Source: Acidimicrobiia bacterium (GTDB lineage Bacteria; Actinomycetota; Acidimicrobiia; Spongiisociales; UBA5794). Taken from it: DNA of 34,566 nt. The translations under genes and the position numbers were made by a program. A model generated the notes under the pieces. That model was not told the origin of the DNA, made no database searches, and worked only from the letters and a program-made list of their open reading frames with translations. Within the stretch, counting starts at the first letter, position 1; each line of letters begins with the position of its first letter. The stretch covers positions 1 to 34,566 of the forward strand of contig JASJDZ010000046.1 in the NCBI GenBank assembly GCA_030065575.1, read 5' to 3'. Shown piece after piece: positions 26,953 to 34,545 of this stretch.

Positions 26953-27681
26953 ATGAGGTCAACCGTATCCGGCGATGCATTTGGCGCTGCCTTGTTGGAT
27001 GCCGCCGCGGGGGGCGCTGGCACCCACTTCATCGAGCGCGACGATGGGCTCATCGAGGCAATGAATGCGTCCACCTACTTCGCCAAGCAGTTTCACTGGT
27101 CCGAGGCTGAGGCACGGGCGATCAAGGGCCTCTCCGGCCGGGTGCTCGACATTGGCGCCGGAGCGGGTCGACACTCCCTCGTCTTGCAGAATCGGGGGTG
27201 CGACGTAGTCGCCCTCGACGTGTCACCTGGAGCGGTGCAGGTGTGTCAACAGCGGGGCGTGAACCACACCTTTCTCGGAACGGTGTTCGATCTCCTCGAA
27301 ACTGATGTAGAGCCGTTCGATGCCCTGATCCTCATGGGCAACAATCTGGCGCTGCTCCAATCACCGGCCAAGGCCCCGGGTATGTTCGACGCAATGCGCG
27401 GCCTGCTGCGTCCCGGTGGCGTCGTCGTCGGTACCTGTCTCGATCCCTACTCAACCGACGATCCCGACCACCTTGCCTACCACGAATCCAATCGCGCCGC
27501 GGGTCGCCCGCCCGGCCAGATCCGGATGAGGTTCAGGCACAGGCGAGTCGCTACCGAATGGTTCAGCATCTTGTTTCTCTCACCGGACGAGCTCGCCGAG
27601 CTGGCCTCCCGATCTGGTTGGGAGATCATCGACTTGACGCGGCCCGATCCCGAATACCTGGCGGTGTTGCGGCCGGTCTGA
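26953..27681 (+). CDS. class I SAM-dependent methyltransferase
   Basis: A 242-aa Rossmann-fold methyltransferase. Motif I is GRVLDIGAGAGRHSLVLQ (62-79), with the acidic end of strand 2 in VVALDVSPGAVQVC, motif II in FDALILMGNNLALLQ, and motif III as GLLRPGGVVVGTCLDP. These are the standard SAM-binding elements; the N-variant G-N-N-L in motif II resembles methyltransferases of small molecules. The C-terminal region (RFRHRRVATEWFSILFLSPDELAELASRSGWEI) is the usual closing helix and strand. Substrate not known. The gene diverges from pgpA and stands next to a DUF6544-like gene 28 bp downstream. Confidence 0.88.
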   Translation: MRSTVSGDAFGAALLDAAAGGAGTHFIERDDGLIEAMNASTYFAKQFHWSEAEARAIKGLSGRVLDIGAGAGRHSLVLQNRGCDVVALDVSPGAVQVCQQRGVNHTFLGTVFDLLETDVEPFDALILMGNNLALLQSPAKAPGMFDAMRGLLRPGGVVVGTCLDPYSTDDPDHLAYHESNRAAGRPPGQIRMRFRHRRVATEWFSILFLSPDELAELASRSGWEIIDLTRPDPEYLAVLRPV

Positions 27682-27709
27682 CGATTTCGTCGTCAAGCGC
27701 GGTTCCACC

Positions 27710-28450
27710 ATGATTGAGTCGAGTCGATCAGCCGGGGGCATCGAGATGCAGGTATCGGAAGAACTCATTGCACAGCTGCCCGCACCGGTGCAGCGAAGCC
27801 TGCGCTGGAGTGGCGTGATTGGATCGACTGTTCCCGCAGGAGCTGTCGTTCACCAGTCTGGCCGGATCCGCAGTTCGGACACCAGCAGGTGGCTTCGGTT
27901 CAGCTCGCGGGAAACCTACGAGATTGCCCGGCCCGGCTTCGAGTGGCGAGCCTCGCTCAAGATCGGCCCGATCACCGCAGGGACGGCAACCGACTCATTT
28001 CGCAACGACGAAGGGCGCATGCATGTCAAGTTGCTCGGGATGTTCAACATCGTCGACGCTGCCGGCCCGGCAATAGACCAGGGCTCGCTTCTTCGCTGGC
28101 TCAACGAGACGATGTGGTTCCCTGCTGTCTGGGCGACCGACCTGATCGGTTGGGAGTCCGTAGACGATCACACCGCTCTCGGCTCTGTATGCGCCGGTGA
28201 CCTCACTGTGCAGGCCGAATTCTGCTTCGATGACGAGGGCCGGTTCGTCGATTTCCACGCCGACCGCCATCGCGACATGGGAGACGGCCGATCAGAATTA
28301 ACCCGATGGTCGACGCCGATTCGTGAGTACGCTCAGCTCGGCGGGTTGAACCTCCCGGCCGGTGGGGAAGCCGTTTGGCATCTCGCCGAAGGGGACTTCG
28401 AGTACATACAGATCCGAGCCTCACGCGTGGAATACACAATGACGTCGTGA
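27710..28450 (+). CDS. DUF6544-like protein
   Basis: A 246-aa protein resembling the DUF6544 family by its motif string: LPAPVQRSLRWSG near the start, VHQSGRIRS, the RWLRFSSRETYEI and RPGFEWRA pair, DQGSLLRWLNETMWFPAVW, then a sheet-type C-terminus ending YIQIRASRVEYTM. Proteins of this type are small, mostly uncharacterised and abundant in actinomycetes. I can assign no catalytic residues. The start is uncertain: ATG 27710 is the longest option, while an ATG at 27746, with GGGGG 7 nt upstream, would begin right at the family-like part (VSEELIAQLPAPVQ). Confidence 0.6.
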   Translation: MIESSRSAGGIEMQVSEELIAQLPAPVQRSLRWSGVIGSTVPAGAVVHQSGRIRSSDTSRWLRFSSRETYEIARPGFEWRASLKIGPITAGTATDSFRNDEGRMHVKLLGMFNIVDAAGPAIDQGSLLRWLNETMWFPAVWATDLIGWESVDDHTALGSVCAGDLTVQAEFCFDDEGRFVDFHADRHRDMGDGRSELTRWSTPIREYAQLGGLNLPAGGEAVWHLAEGDFEYIQIRASRVEYTMTS

Positions 28451-28462
28451 TCCCGAGATCGT

Positions 28463-28490
28463 GAACCGGCCGGATAGAGTGGCCCGGTTC
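28463..28490. promoter_or_regulatory. inverted repeat flanking a -10 box upstream of the S9 peptidase gene
   Basis: GAACCGG (28463-28469) and CCGGTTC (28484-28490) flank 14 nt that contain TAGAGT (28475-28480), a good -10. The expected transcription start is therefore about 18-20 nt before the ATG at 28508, leaving room for GAGAGG as ribosome binding site. A repressor binding both arms would cover the promoter. Confidence 0.45.
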
Positions 28491-28507
28491 GACACGAGAG
28501 GTTCTTC

Positions 28508-30430
28508 ATGCGTCCCGACCAACTAGGTGCTTTTGCCGTCCCATCTGATCCGCGTCTGCACCCCGACGGCGAGAGAATCGTGTTCGTCGTCACGCGGATG
28601 GATCTCGAGGACGACAAGTACGTGCGACGCCTCTGGCTGTGGGATGGCAGCCACGCCCGTCCGCTCACCTCCGGCGCGGCAGACAGCTCGCCGCGATGGT
28701 CGCCGGACGGTGAAACGCTGGCATTCATACGCAAGGCCGATGGTGATGACGCCAAGCCGCAGTTGGCCCTTCTCGACATGTCTGGGGGCGAGGCCGAGAT
28801 CGTCTCGGATTTCCCGCTCGGTTCGCTCGAGATCGAGTGGTCGCCCGACGGCAGCAAGATCGCCGTGGTTGCGGCCGAGTGGATCCCGGAACTGGCCGAC
28901 GTCGAGCCCGACGAACGGAAACGACGCCCGCGTCGGGTGACCCGCTTCCCCTATCGCTTCGACAGCCTGGGATGGGTGGGAGAGCGACGGACCCACGTTC
29001 ACCTCTTCAATGTCGCCGACCGTACCGCGACCCAACTCACCGAGGGTGACTATAACGAGTCGAACATCGCCTGGCATCCCTCCGGGGACACCGTCGCCTT
29101 CACCTCTGCCCGCCACGAGCGGCGCGGCCTGGATGCCGGCTCGCAGATCTGGACCCTGCCGGTGTCGGGCGGCGAATTGACCGCCCGCACCGAGGTTGGT
29201 CTCTGGGGCAGGGCTAGCTACGACAGAGCGGGCAACCTGTACGCAGTCGGGATCCCCGACATCTGGGGACACCCCGACGTGGCCCCGCTGTACCGGATCG
29301 AAGCCGACAATTCTCTGGTGAATCTCACCGGTCATCTGGACCGCAACATCTTGCCTCTTGCGCCGACGATTCTGCCGGCCGGCCCGCAATGGCTGGAGGA
29401 CGGCGGCGCCGTCTTCACCGTTGAGGACTCCGGATCGGTCAAGGTCGTGACCATGGCGGCAGACGGCGCGTGCTCGGACGTCATCGTTGGCAGGCGGGCG
29501 GTTACCGGAGCCAGCCCGAATGATGACGCTTCCCGTATTGCGTTCGTCGCAACCGCACCGACCGAACCCGGTGAACTGTTCCTGTATGAGGACGGGGAGG
29601 AGCGGCAGCTCACCAACCTCAACGACGGCTTTGTCGACTCCACCGATCTCGTAGAACCAGAGGGCTTCGTCATCGAGCATGACGGGGTCGAGATTGAAGG
29701 GTGGGTCTACCTGCCGCCCGGTGAGGACAAGGTCCCGGTTCTGTTCAACATCCACGGTGGGCCGGCGTCGGCGTATGGGAACTGGTTCTTCGATGAGTTT
29801 CAGGTGTATGCCGCCGCCGGCTACGCGGTGGTGGCCACCAATCCGCGCGGCTCGCATGGCTACGGCAGCGAGCACGTACGCGCGATTGTGGGAACCTGGC
29901 ACCGGGACGATTCGCCCGACATGATCGACTTGCTGGCAACGGTCGATGCGGCGGCAGCCCGCTTCCCTCGACTCGACCTCGATCGGGTTGGGGTCATGGG
30001 CGGTTCGTACGGCGGCTATGCGACGGTCCGCGTGCTGGCACACGACTCCCGTTTCAAGTCAGCGGTGGCCGAAAGGGGGCTGTTCAGCTTCCTTTCCTTC
30101 GCCGGGACGTCCGACATCGGTCCGTGGTTCTCGCGGATGTATCTCCAAGACGGCCTCGATGACCTGGAGACCGTTGCGCTGGCGAGCCCGCTGTCGGTGG
30201 CCGACCGGATCCAGACGCCAACTCTGATACTGCACTCCGAGGGTGACTATCGCTGCCCGATCGAGCAAGCAGAGCAGCTGTTCGTCAAGCTGCAGCTAGA
30301 AGGTGTTGCCAGCGAACTGGTTCGTTTTCCCGCCGACGAAGGCCATGAGCTCTCTCGCAGCGGCACCCCGAAGCACCGGTTGGAGCGCTTTGAGATCATT
30401 CTCGACTGGCACGACCGCTACCTCCAGTGA
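28508..30430 (+). CDS. S9 family prolyl oligopeptidase-type peptidase
   Basis: A 640-aa serine peptidase of the S9 (acylaminoacyl-peptidase/DPP IV) type. The N-terminal half (about 1-370) is a beta-propeller of WD40-like PD40 repeats, such as SSPRWSPDGETLAFIRK and EIEWSPDGSKIAVVA, that screens access to the active site. The C-terminal alpha/beta-hydrolase domain carries the triad S500 (GGSYGGYA), D580 (HSEGDYRCP) and H613 (DEGHELSRSG). FNIHGGPASAYGNWFFDEFQ is the oxyanion-hole segment. No signal peptide is seen, so it is cytoplasmic. GAGAGG lies about 9 nt before the ATG. It would cleave short peptides or acylated N-termini. Confidence 0.92.
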   Translation: MRPDQLGAFAVPSDPRLHPDGERIVFVVTRMDLEDDKYVRRLWLWDGSHARPLTSGAADSSPRWSPDGETLAFIRKADGDDAKPQLALLDMSGGEAEIVSDFPLGSLEIEWSPDGSKIAVVAAEWIPELADVEPDERKRRPRRVTRFPYRFDSLGWVGERRTHVHLFNVADRTATQLTEGDYNESNIAWHPSGDTVAFTSARHERRGLDAGSQIWTLPVSGGELTARTEVGLWGRASYDRAGNLYAVGIPDIWGHPDVAPLYRIEADNSLVNLTGHLDRNILPLAPTILPAGPQWLEDGGAVFTVEDSGSVKVVTMAADGACSDVIVGRRAVTGASPNDDASRIAFVATAPTEPGELFLYEDGEERQLTNLNDGFVDSTDLVEPEGFVIEHDGVEIEGWVYLPPGEDKVPVLFNIHGGPASAYGNWFFDEFQVYAAAGYAVVATNPRGSHGYGSEHVRAIVGTWHRDDSPDMIDLLATVDAAAARFPRLDLDRVGVMGGSYGGYATVRVLAHDSRFKSAVAERGLFSFLSFAGTSDIGPWFSRMYLQDGLDDLETVALASPLSVADRIQTPTLILHSEGDYRCPIEQAEQLFVKLQLEGVASELVRFPADEGHELSRSGTPKHRLERFEIILDWHDRYLQ

Positions 30431-30472
30431 GAGTCAGCCTGCCCGGGTCGACCAGGCCGGGTTCGGGTGTGG

Positions 30473-30478
30473 CAAGAT
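30473..30478 (+). promoter_or_regulatory. possible weak -10 element CAAGAT of ilvE
   Basis: CAAGAT is followed by 6 nt and the ilvE ATG at 30485. It keeps only the A2 and T6 positions of TANNNT, so this assignment is weak. No ribosome binding site is present. Confidence 0.3.
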
Positions 30479-30484
30479 AGGTTC

Positions 30485-31396
30485 ATGGAACCCACCAAGT
30501 ACATCTGGTTTGACGGCGAAATGGTCCCCTGGGCCGACGCCAACGTTCACGTGCTTTCGCACGCGCTTCACTACGGCACGGGTGTCTTCGAGGGCATCAG
30601 GGCCTACGAGACACCGGAGGGAACCGAGGTATTCCGGCTGACGGAGCACATGACTCGCCTGCACCACTCGGCCAAGGCTTACAACATGAAGCTGGAATGG
30701 TCCGTAGCGGAGCTGGTGGAAGCGGCCAAGGAGACGCTGCGCGTCAACGGTCTCGAGTCGGGCTACGTCCGTCCCATCACGTTCCTCGAACTTGGAGCAC
30801 TTGGGCTCAATCCGAGCGGAGCCAAAGTCAGGACCGCCATCATCACCTGGCGCTGGGGCGCCTATCTCGGCGAAGAAGGTGTGCGCAACGGAATCCGAGT
30901 TCGGGTGTCTTCGTGGCGCCGGTTCCCGAACACGGCATTCCCCAACGCCAAGGCGACCGGAACGTACATCAACAGCATCCTCGCCAAGATGGAGGCAGTA
31001 GAGGCCGGCTACGACGAGGCCGTAATGCTCAACCAGGACGGCGTGATCAGCGAAGGCAGCGGTGAGAACCTGTTCCTTGTCCGCAACGGCGTCGTTTACA
31101 CGCCGCCCATTGCGGTTGGTTGTCTAGATGGGCTCACCCGACACGCGGTCATGACCCTTCTGGCAGAGGAGGGCTACGAGATCGTCGAGAAGGTACTGGA
31201 CCGCTCCGACCTCTACTACGGGGACGAGGTGTTCTTCACCGGTACTGCGGCGGAGGTGACTCCGGTGCGTGAGATCGACGATCGCCTCGTCGGCGACGGC
31301 AAACCCGGCCCGGTTACCCGGCTGGCGCAAGGTCTCTATGCCGACCTCGTCTCCGGGAAGCTGGATAAGCACCGCGACTGGCTCGAGTTCATCTAG
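30485..31396 (+). CDS. ilvE: branched-chain amino acid aminotransferase IlvE
   Basis: A 303-aa fold-type IV PLP aminotransferase that makes or degrades leucine, isoleucine and valine with glutamate/2-oxoglutarate as partner. Key parts are KYIWFDGEMVPWADANVHVLSHALHYGTGVFEGIRAYE in four segments through residue 42, the PLP lysine K156 in FPNAKATGTYINS (E. coli IlvE Lys160), and the substrate loop ISEGSGENLFLVRNG. GLTRHAVM and EVFFTGTAAEVTPV bind the PLP phosphate. The Ala-x-G-Tyr-Asp-Glu-Ala pattern is typical of IlvE rather than D-amino acid aminotransferase. The ATG at 30485 is chosen; an in-frame GTG at 30467 is less likely. Confidence 0.93.
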   Translation: MEPTKYIWFDGEMVPWADANVHVLSHALHYGTGVFEGIRAYETPEGTEVFRLTEHMTRLHHSAKAYNMKLEWSVAELVEAAKETLRVNGLESGYVRPITFLELGALGLNPSGAKVRTAIITWRWGAYLGEEGVRNGIRVRVSSWRRFPNTAFPNAKATGTYINSILAKMEAVEAGYDEAVMLNQDGVISEGSGENLFLVRNGVVYTPPIAVGCLDGLTRHAVMTLLAEEGYEIVEKVLDRSDLYYGDEVFFTGTAAEVTPVREIDDRLVGDGKPGPVTRLAQGLYADLVSGKLDKHRDWLEFI

Positions 31397-31433
31397 ATCG
31401 AGGCGATCTGCATCGGCCGGGTCGATGCACAAG

Positions 31434-31439
31434 TACCAT
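31434..31439 (+). promoter_or_regulatory. possible -10 element TACCAT upstream of hypothetical gene 31464
   Basis: TACCAT lies 24 nt before the GTG at 31464 and leaves room for a leader with GGGAGG at 31453-31458. No clear -35 is seen. Confidence 0.35.
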
Positions 31440-31463
31440 TTGCCCGCGCACCGGGAGGATCAC

Positions 31464-31982
31464 GTGGGACAGCAGCCGAACATCGAACTGGAGATCGCCG
31501 ACCTACCGCGCCCGAGCCCGAAGCCGGATCCCGCCCGAGCTTGGACACCGGGGCGACCGGGCGAGTTGGGTGGGCCTGAGGACGCCCAGTTCGGCGCCGG
31601 CTTTGGCACCGTCGGTCCCGACTCAGGTTATGCACTGTCCCTGGTCAAGGCCCGGGAGCTCGAACTGGCCGACGGTGAGCGCCGTGCCAATACCGATATT
31701 GCCCTGGCGGCCGTCGCATCGGCTCGGGCTGCGCGGTTCGGGCGGGCTCCGATGGGCAAGGACGTTGATCTGGCGATTGCGCTTCTCGGTCTCGACCCGG
31801 CGGCCCCGGAGGCAACCCGCCGGGACATGGGGGAGTTGCGGAAGCGCTGGTTTGCCGCGGTTGCGCATCATCCGGGTCGCCTTCACGGATTCATCGCCTC
31901 TCTCGACCCGGGCGTCCTAGCTCTGACCGCCGAGGATGTCCTAACCCGTACCGCCGAGGGCAAGACCCTCATCAATCACTGA
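31464..31982 (+). CDS. conserved actinobacterial-type hypothetical protein
   Basis: A 172-aa protein that I do not recognise. The first 70 residues are Pro-rich and acidic and look disordered; the rest is helical and Ala-rich, with regular helices such as LVKARELELADGERRANTDIA in parts and GKDVDLAIALLGLD, and no transmembrane segment. A GTG with GGGAGG 5 nt upstream is chosen as start; an in-frame ATG at 31425 is possible but would include the region with the -10 candidate. The neighbouring ilvE and FAH-family genes give no functional clue. It sits between metabolic genes with its stop 12 bp before the next start. Confidence 0.65.
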   Translation: MGQQPNIELEIADLPRPSPKPDPARAWTPGRPGELGGPEDAQFGAGFGTVGPDSGYALSLVKARELELADGERRANTDIALAAVASARAARFGRAPMGKDVDLAIALLGLDPAAPEATRRDMGELRKRWFAAVAHHPGRLHGFIASLDPGVLALTAEDVLTRTAEGKTLINH

Positions 31983-31994
31983 CGGAGAATCAAC

Positions 31995-32774
31995 ATGAAG
32001 ATCGTCCGGGTCGACTCCAGCGTCGACGACATCACCTACGGTGCGGTTGAACCTGAAGGCATCCGGCTTCATCTGGGCAGTCCATTTGTTGCCTGGGAAC
32101 CCACCGAAACGGTGGTCGGGTGGGACCAGGCGCGTCTGCTGGCTCCGGTGATCCCCACCAAGGTGGTCGCCATCGGCAAGAACTACGTGGACCATGCTGC
32201 CGAGTTCGACAGCGCAGTGCCCGAGGAGCCGCTGATCTTTCTCAAGCCTCCCACGTCGGTGATCGGCCCATTGCAAGCGATCGCGCTGCCAAACGAGAGC
32301 GACAATGTGCATCATGAAGCCGAACTCGCCATCGTCGTGGGCAAGGTTGCTCGTGATGTGCGAATCGAGGACGCCGGCTCGTACATCCTCGGTTATACCG
32401 CGGCCAATGACGTCACTGCACGTGACCTGCAGCGCTCCGATGGTCAGTGGGCCCGGGCCAAGGGCTTCGACACTTTCTGTCCACTCGGGCCCGCGATCGA
32501 CACAGATCTCGATCCGCTCGAGGGGTTACAGGTCACATGCCGGGTCAATGGCGAGCTACGTCAGTCGGGATCGACCGCCGACCTGGTGTTCGGGGTTTCC
32601 GAGTTGCTTTCGTACGTGAGTCATGTGATGACATTGCTCCCGGGTGATGTGATCCTCACCGGCACGCCGGCCGGCGTAGGGCCGATCGTTCCCGGAGACA
32701 AGGTGGAGGTCGAGATCGAAGGCATCGGAGTTCTCATGAACACTGTCGTGGCAAGAAAGGGTGGGGGAGAATGA
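31995..32774 (+). CDS. fumarylacetoacetate hydrolase (FAH) family protein
   Basis: A 259-aa FAH-fold enzyme, a metal-dependent hydrolase or decarboxylase of 2-oxo acids with a C-C bond to cleave. The family blocks are KVVAIGKNYVDHAAEF, PLIFLKPPTSVIGP, then the metal-binding acid set with E108 and E110 in HHEAELAIVVG and D139 in GYTAANDVTARDLQ. GDVILTGTPAGVGPIVPGD closes the fold. This N-terminal-less form is the acylpyruvase/isomerase type, and oxaloacetate or acylpyruvate substrates are possible. A GGAG ribosome binding site lies 7 nt before the ATG. Its stop overlaps gltX (ATGA); mycobacteria, as recalled, have an FAH gene (Rv2993c) in the same place. Confidence 0.87.
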   Translation: MKIVRVDSSVDDITYGAVEPEGIRLHLGSPFVAWEPTETVVGWDQARLLAPVIPTKVVAIGKNYVDHAAEFDSAVPEEPLIFLKPPTSVIGPLQAIALPNESDNVHHEAELAIVVGKVARDVRIEDAGSYILGYTAANDVTARDLQRSDGQWARAKGFDTFCPLGPAIDTDLDPLEGLQVTCRVNGELRQSGSTADLVFGVSELLSYVSHVMTLLPGDVILTGTPAGVGPIVPGDKVEVEIEGIGVLMNTVVARKGGGE

Positions 32775-34216
32775 CCGTGCGAGTTCGTTTCGCCCCGTCC
32801 CCGACCGGCTACCTCCATGTCGGCGGCGGCCGCACCGCCCTCTACAACTACCTGTTTGCTCGGGGTCAGGGGGGCACGTTCATCCTGCGAAGTGACGATA
32901 CCGATGAGGCGAGGAGCACAGAGGAGTTTCGCGCCGACATCCTCGATGGCCTGAGGTGGCTCGGGCTCGAATGGGATGAAGGGATCGAAGCCGGTGGCCC
33001 GATGGAGTCGTACCGCCAGAGCGAACGGCTTCGTCGGTACCAAGATGTCGCTGCCCAGCTCGTCGCATCAGGCCGGGCCTACTACAGCTTCGCCACCCCC
33101 GATCAGCTCGATGAGTTCCGCAAAGAGGCACAAGCCGAAGGGCGGTCGCCCGCCTACGACGGACGATTCGAGCCCGATCCCGCCGAGGCGGCGGCCAGGG
33201 TGGCAGCCGGCGAGCCCGCGACTGTGCGCTTTGCCGTTCCCCGCCCCGGCGAGACGTCATTTGAGGATGTCGTCCGGGGCACGGTCACCTTCGATCACGT
33301 GCAGGTCGATGACTTCGTGATCCTGCGTTCCAACGGCACGCCCACCTATCACCTCGCTAGCACGGTGGATGACGTGGACTTCGGTATCACCCATGTGGTG
33401 CGAGGCGAGGATCTGCTCTCGTCAACCCCGAAGCACATACTGCTCACCGAGGCGATGGAGGCCGAGCGCGCCACCTACGCTCATCTTTCGCTCCTGATGG
33501 GGCCCGATGGCAAGAAGCTGTCCAAGCGCCACGGTCACACTGCGATCAAGGCGTACCGCGAGGAGGGATATCTTCCGGAGGCAGTGCTGAACTACCTGGC
33601 CCTGCTCGGCTGGTCGCCCGGTGATGACGATACGTTGATCGCCGTGGACGGCATGATCGATCGTTTCGACTTGAGCACGGTCTCGAAGAATCCGGCCATC
33701 TTCGATACCGACAAACTGCAATGGATGAACGGCGTCTACATCAGGGAGATGCCGAGTGAGGCGTTCGTCGTGGCTGTGCAGCCGGGAGTTGAGGAGCACC
33801 TGGGGCGTTCGCTCGACGATGAAGAGGTGGCCACCCTCGCTGAGATTGCTCCGCTCGTACAGGAGCGCACCAAGCTGCTCACCGAAGTGCCGCCACAAGT
33901 TGCCTTCCTGTTCGCCGACATTGAGTACGACGAGAATTCATGGGACAAGGTCATGACCAAGGAAGGCGCCGCGGCAGCTGTCGCCGGTGCTGCCGAGTGG
34001 CTCAGCGACGTGGATTATTGGAGCATCGAGGCGGTCGAGACTGCGCTTCGGGCGATGCTCGAGGAACTGGAGATGTCGGCGCGTAAAGGCTTCCAGCCGC
34101 TGCGGGTTGCGATCTCCGGCTCATCGGTCAGCCCGCCGTTGTTCGAGTCGATTGCAGCGCTGGGTCGAGAAGAGTCTGTCGCACGACTGGGCAGAGCCTT
34201 GGAGCTCATGACCTGA
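32771..34216 (+). CDS. gltX: glutamyl-tRNA synthetase
   Basis: A 481-aa class I synthetase that charges tRNA-Glu and, in organisms using GatCAB, also tRNA-Gln with glutamate. The first signature is PSPTGYLHVGG (the HIGH-type motif) at about 10-20, the second KLSKR at 249-253. The zinc-free connective region and the C-terminal anticodon-binding helices are present through PPLFESIAALG. The usual R-I-E-D-T-D block reads R-S-D-D-T-D here (40-45), so the Glu that contacts the amino acid in Thermus GluRS is Asp42. The gene overlaps the FAH-family gene by 4 bp and is followed by tRNA-Gln and tRNA-Glu. A non-discriminating specificity is inferred from GatCAB in the window. Confidence 0.95.
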   Translation: MTVRVRFAPSPTGYLHVGGGRTALYNYLFARGQGGTFILRSDDTDEARSTEEFRADILDGLRWLGLEWDEGIEAGGPMESYRQSERLRRYQDVAAQLVASGRAYYSFATPDQLDEFRKEAQAEGRSPAYDGRFEPDPAEAAARVAAGEPATVRFAVPRPGETSFEDVVRGTVTFDHVQVDDFVILRSNGTPTYHLASTVDDVDFGITHVVRGEDLLSSTPKHILLTEAMEAERATYAHLSLLMGPDGKKLSKRHGHTAIKAYREEGYLPEAVLNYLALLGWSPGDDDTLIAVDGMIDRFDLSTVSKNPAIFDTDKLQWMNGVYIREMPSEAFVVAVQPGVEEHLGRSLDDEEVATLAEIAPLVQERTKLLTEVPPQVAFLFADIEYDENSWDKVMTKEGAAAAVAGAAEWLSDVDYWSIEAVETALRAMLEELEMSARKGFQPLRVAISGSSVSPPLFESIAALGREESVARLGRALELMT

Positions 34217-34248
34217 CGTCGCCAGGTTGCCGGCCGATGCAAACGGCG

Positions 34249-34266
34249 CCTGTCCCACGTGACAGG
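34249..34266. repeat. inverted repeat downstream of gltX
   Basis: CCTGTC (34249-34254) and GACAGG (34261-34266) pair around a 6-nt loop, 33 bp after the gltX stop. Together with the next hairpin it may end the gltX transcript. Confidence 0.4.
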
Positions 34267-34269
34267 TTG

Positions 34270-34288
34270 AGTTGCATGAAATGCAACT
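34270..34288. repeat. palindromic hairpin upstream of the tRNA promoter
   Basis: AGTTGCAT (34270-34277) and ATGCAACT (34281-34288) are perfect 8-bp arms with a 3-nt centre. It could be a terminator stem or an operator; no T-tract follows. Confidence 0.45.
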
Positions 34289-34325
34289 TGCGGTATCGAA
34301 GGTGGGTCGCCGAGGCCTCTCCGGG

Positions 34326-34354
34326 TTGCCATTCTTTGCGGTTGTCCCTAACCT
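34326..34354 (+). promoter_or_regulatory. promoter of the tRNA-Gln/tRNA-Glu transcript
   Basis: TTGCCA (34326-34331) and TAACCT (34349-34354) are separated by 17 nt, the ideal spacing. The tRNA-Gln gene begins 14 bp after the -10, which fits a short 5' leader removed by RNase P. It is the clearest two-box promoter in the window. Confidence 0.65.
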
Positions 34355-34367
34355 TCCGGCGCTCCTT

Positions 34368-34439
34368 TCGGGGGTGGTGTAATTGGCAACACAGCAGGTT
34401 CTGGTCCTGTAATTGGGGGTTCAAGTCCTCCCCCCCGAG
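34368..34439 (+). tRNA. tRNA-Gln (anticodon CUG)
   Basis: A complete 72-nt cloverleaf. The acceptor TCGGGGG pairs with CCCCCGA (34432-34438), the D stem is GTGT/ACAC, and the anticodon stem GCAGG/CCTGT encloses loop TTCTGGT with CTG at 34401-34403. The T arm is GGGGG-TTCAAGT-CCTCC. CCA is not encoded. The first pair is U1-A72, the pair that marks tRNA-Gln for GatCAB and distinguishes it from tRNA-Glu. It reads CAG codons. Confidence 0.93.
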
Positions 34440-34445
34440 CGACAA

Positions 34446-34466
34446 GCCGAGCCGATACGGCTCGGC
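34446..34466. repeat. hairpin between the two tRNA genes
   Basis: GCCGAGCCG (34446-34454) and CGGCTCGGC (34458-34466) form a perfect 9-bp stem with a 3-nt loop. It may separate the two tRNAs during processing or act as an attenuator between them. Confidence 0.5.
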
Positions 34467-34472
34467 CGTCCT

Positions 34473-34545
34473 GGCCCCGTCGTCTAGCGGCCTAGGACGC
34501 CGCCCTCTCAAGGCGGTAACGCCGGTTCAAATCCGGTCGGGGCTA
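34473..34545 (+). tRNA. tRNA-Glu (anticodon CUC)
   Basis: A 73-nt cloverleaf. The acceptor GGCCCCG pairs with CGGGGCT (34538-34544) with a G1-U72 wobble as the first pair and discriminator A73. The anticodon stem CCGCC/GGCGG encloses loop CTCTCAA with CTC at 34507-34509, and the T arm has TTCAAAT. CCA is not encoded. It lies 33 bp after tRNA-Gln and is probably on the same transcript. It reads GAG codons. Confidence 0.92.

Noticed and set aside
28523-30043. 506-codon open frame on the minus strand
   Set aside because: Lies opposite the S9 peptidase gene, whose triad and propeller repeats are clear. Its protein has no recognisable domain and is an artefact of GC-rich codon use.
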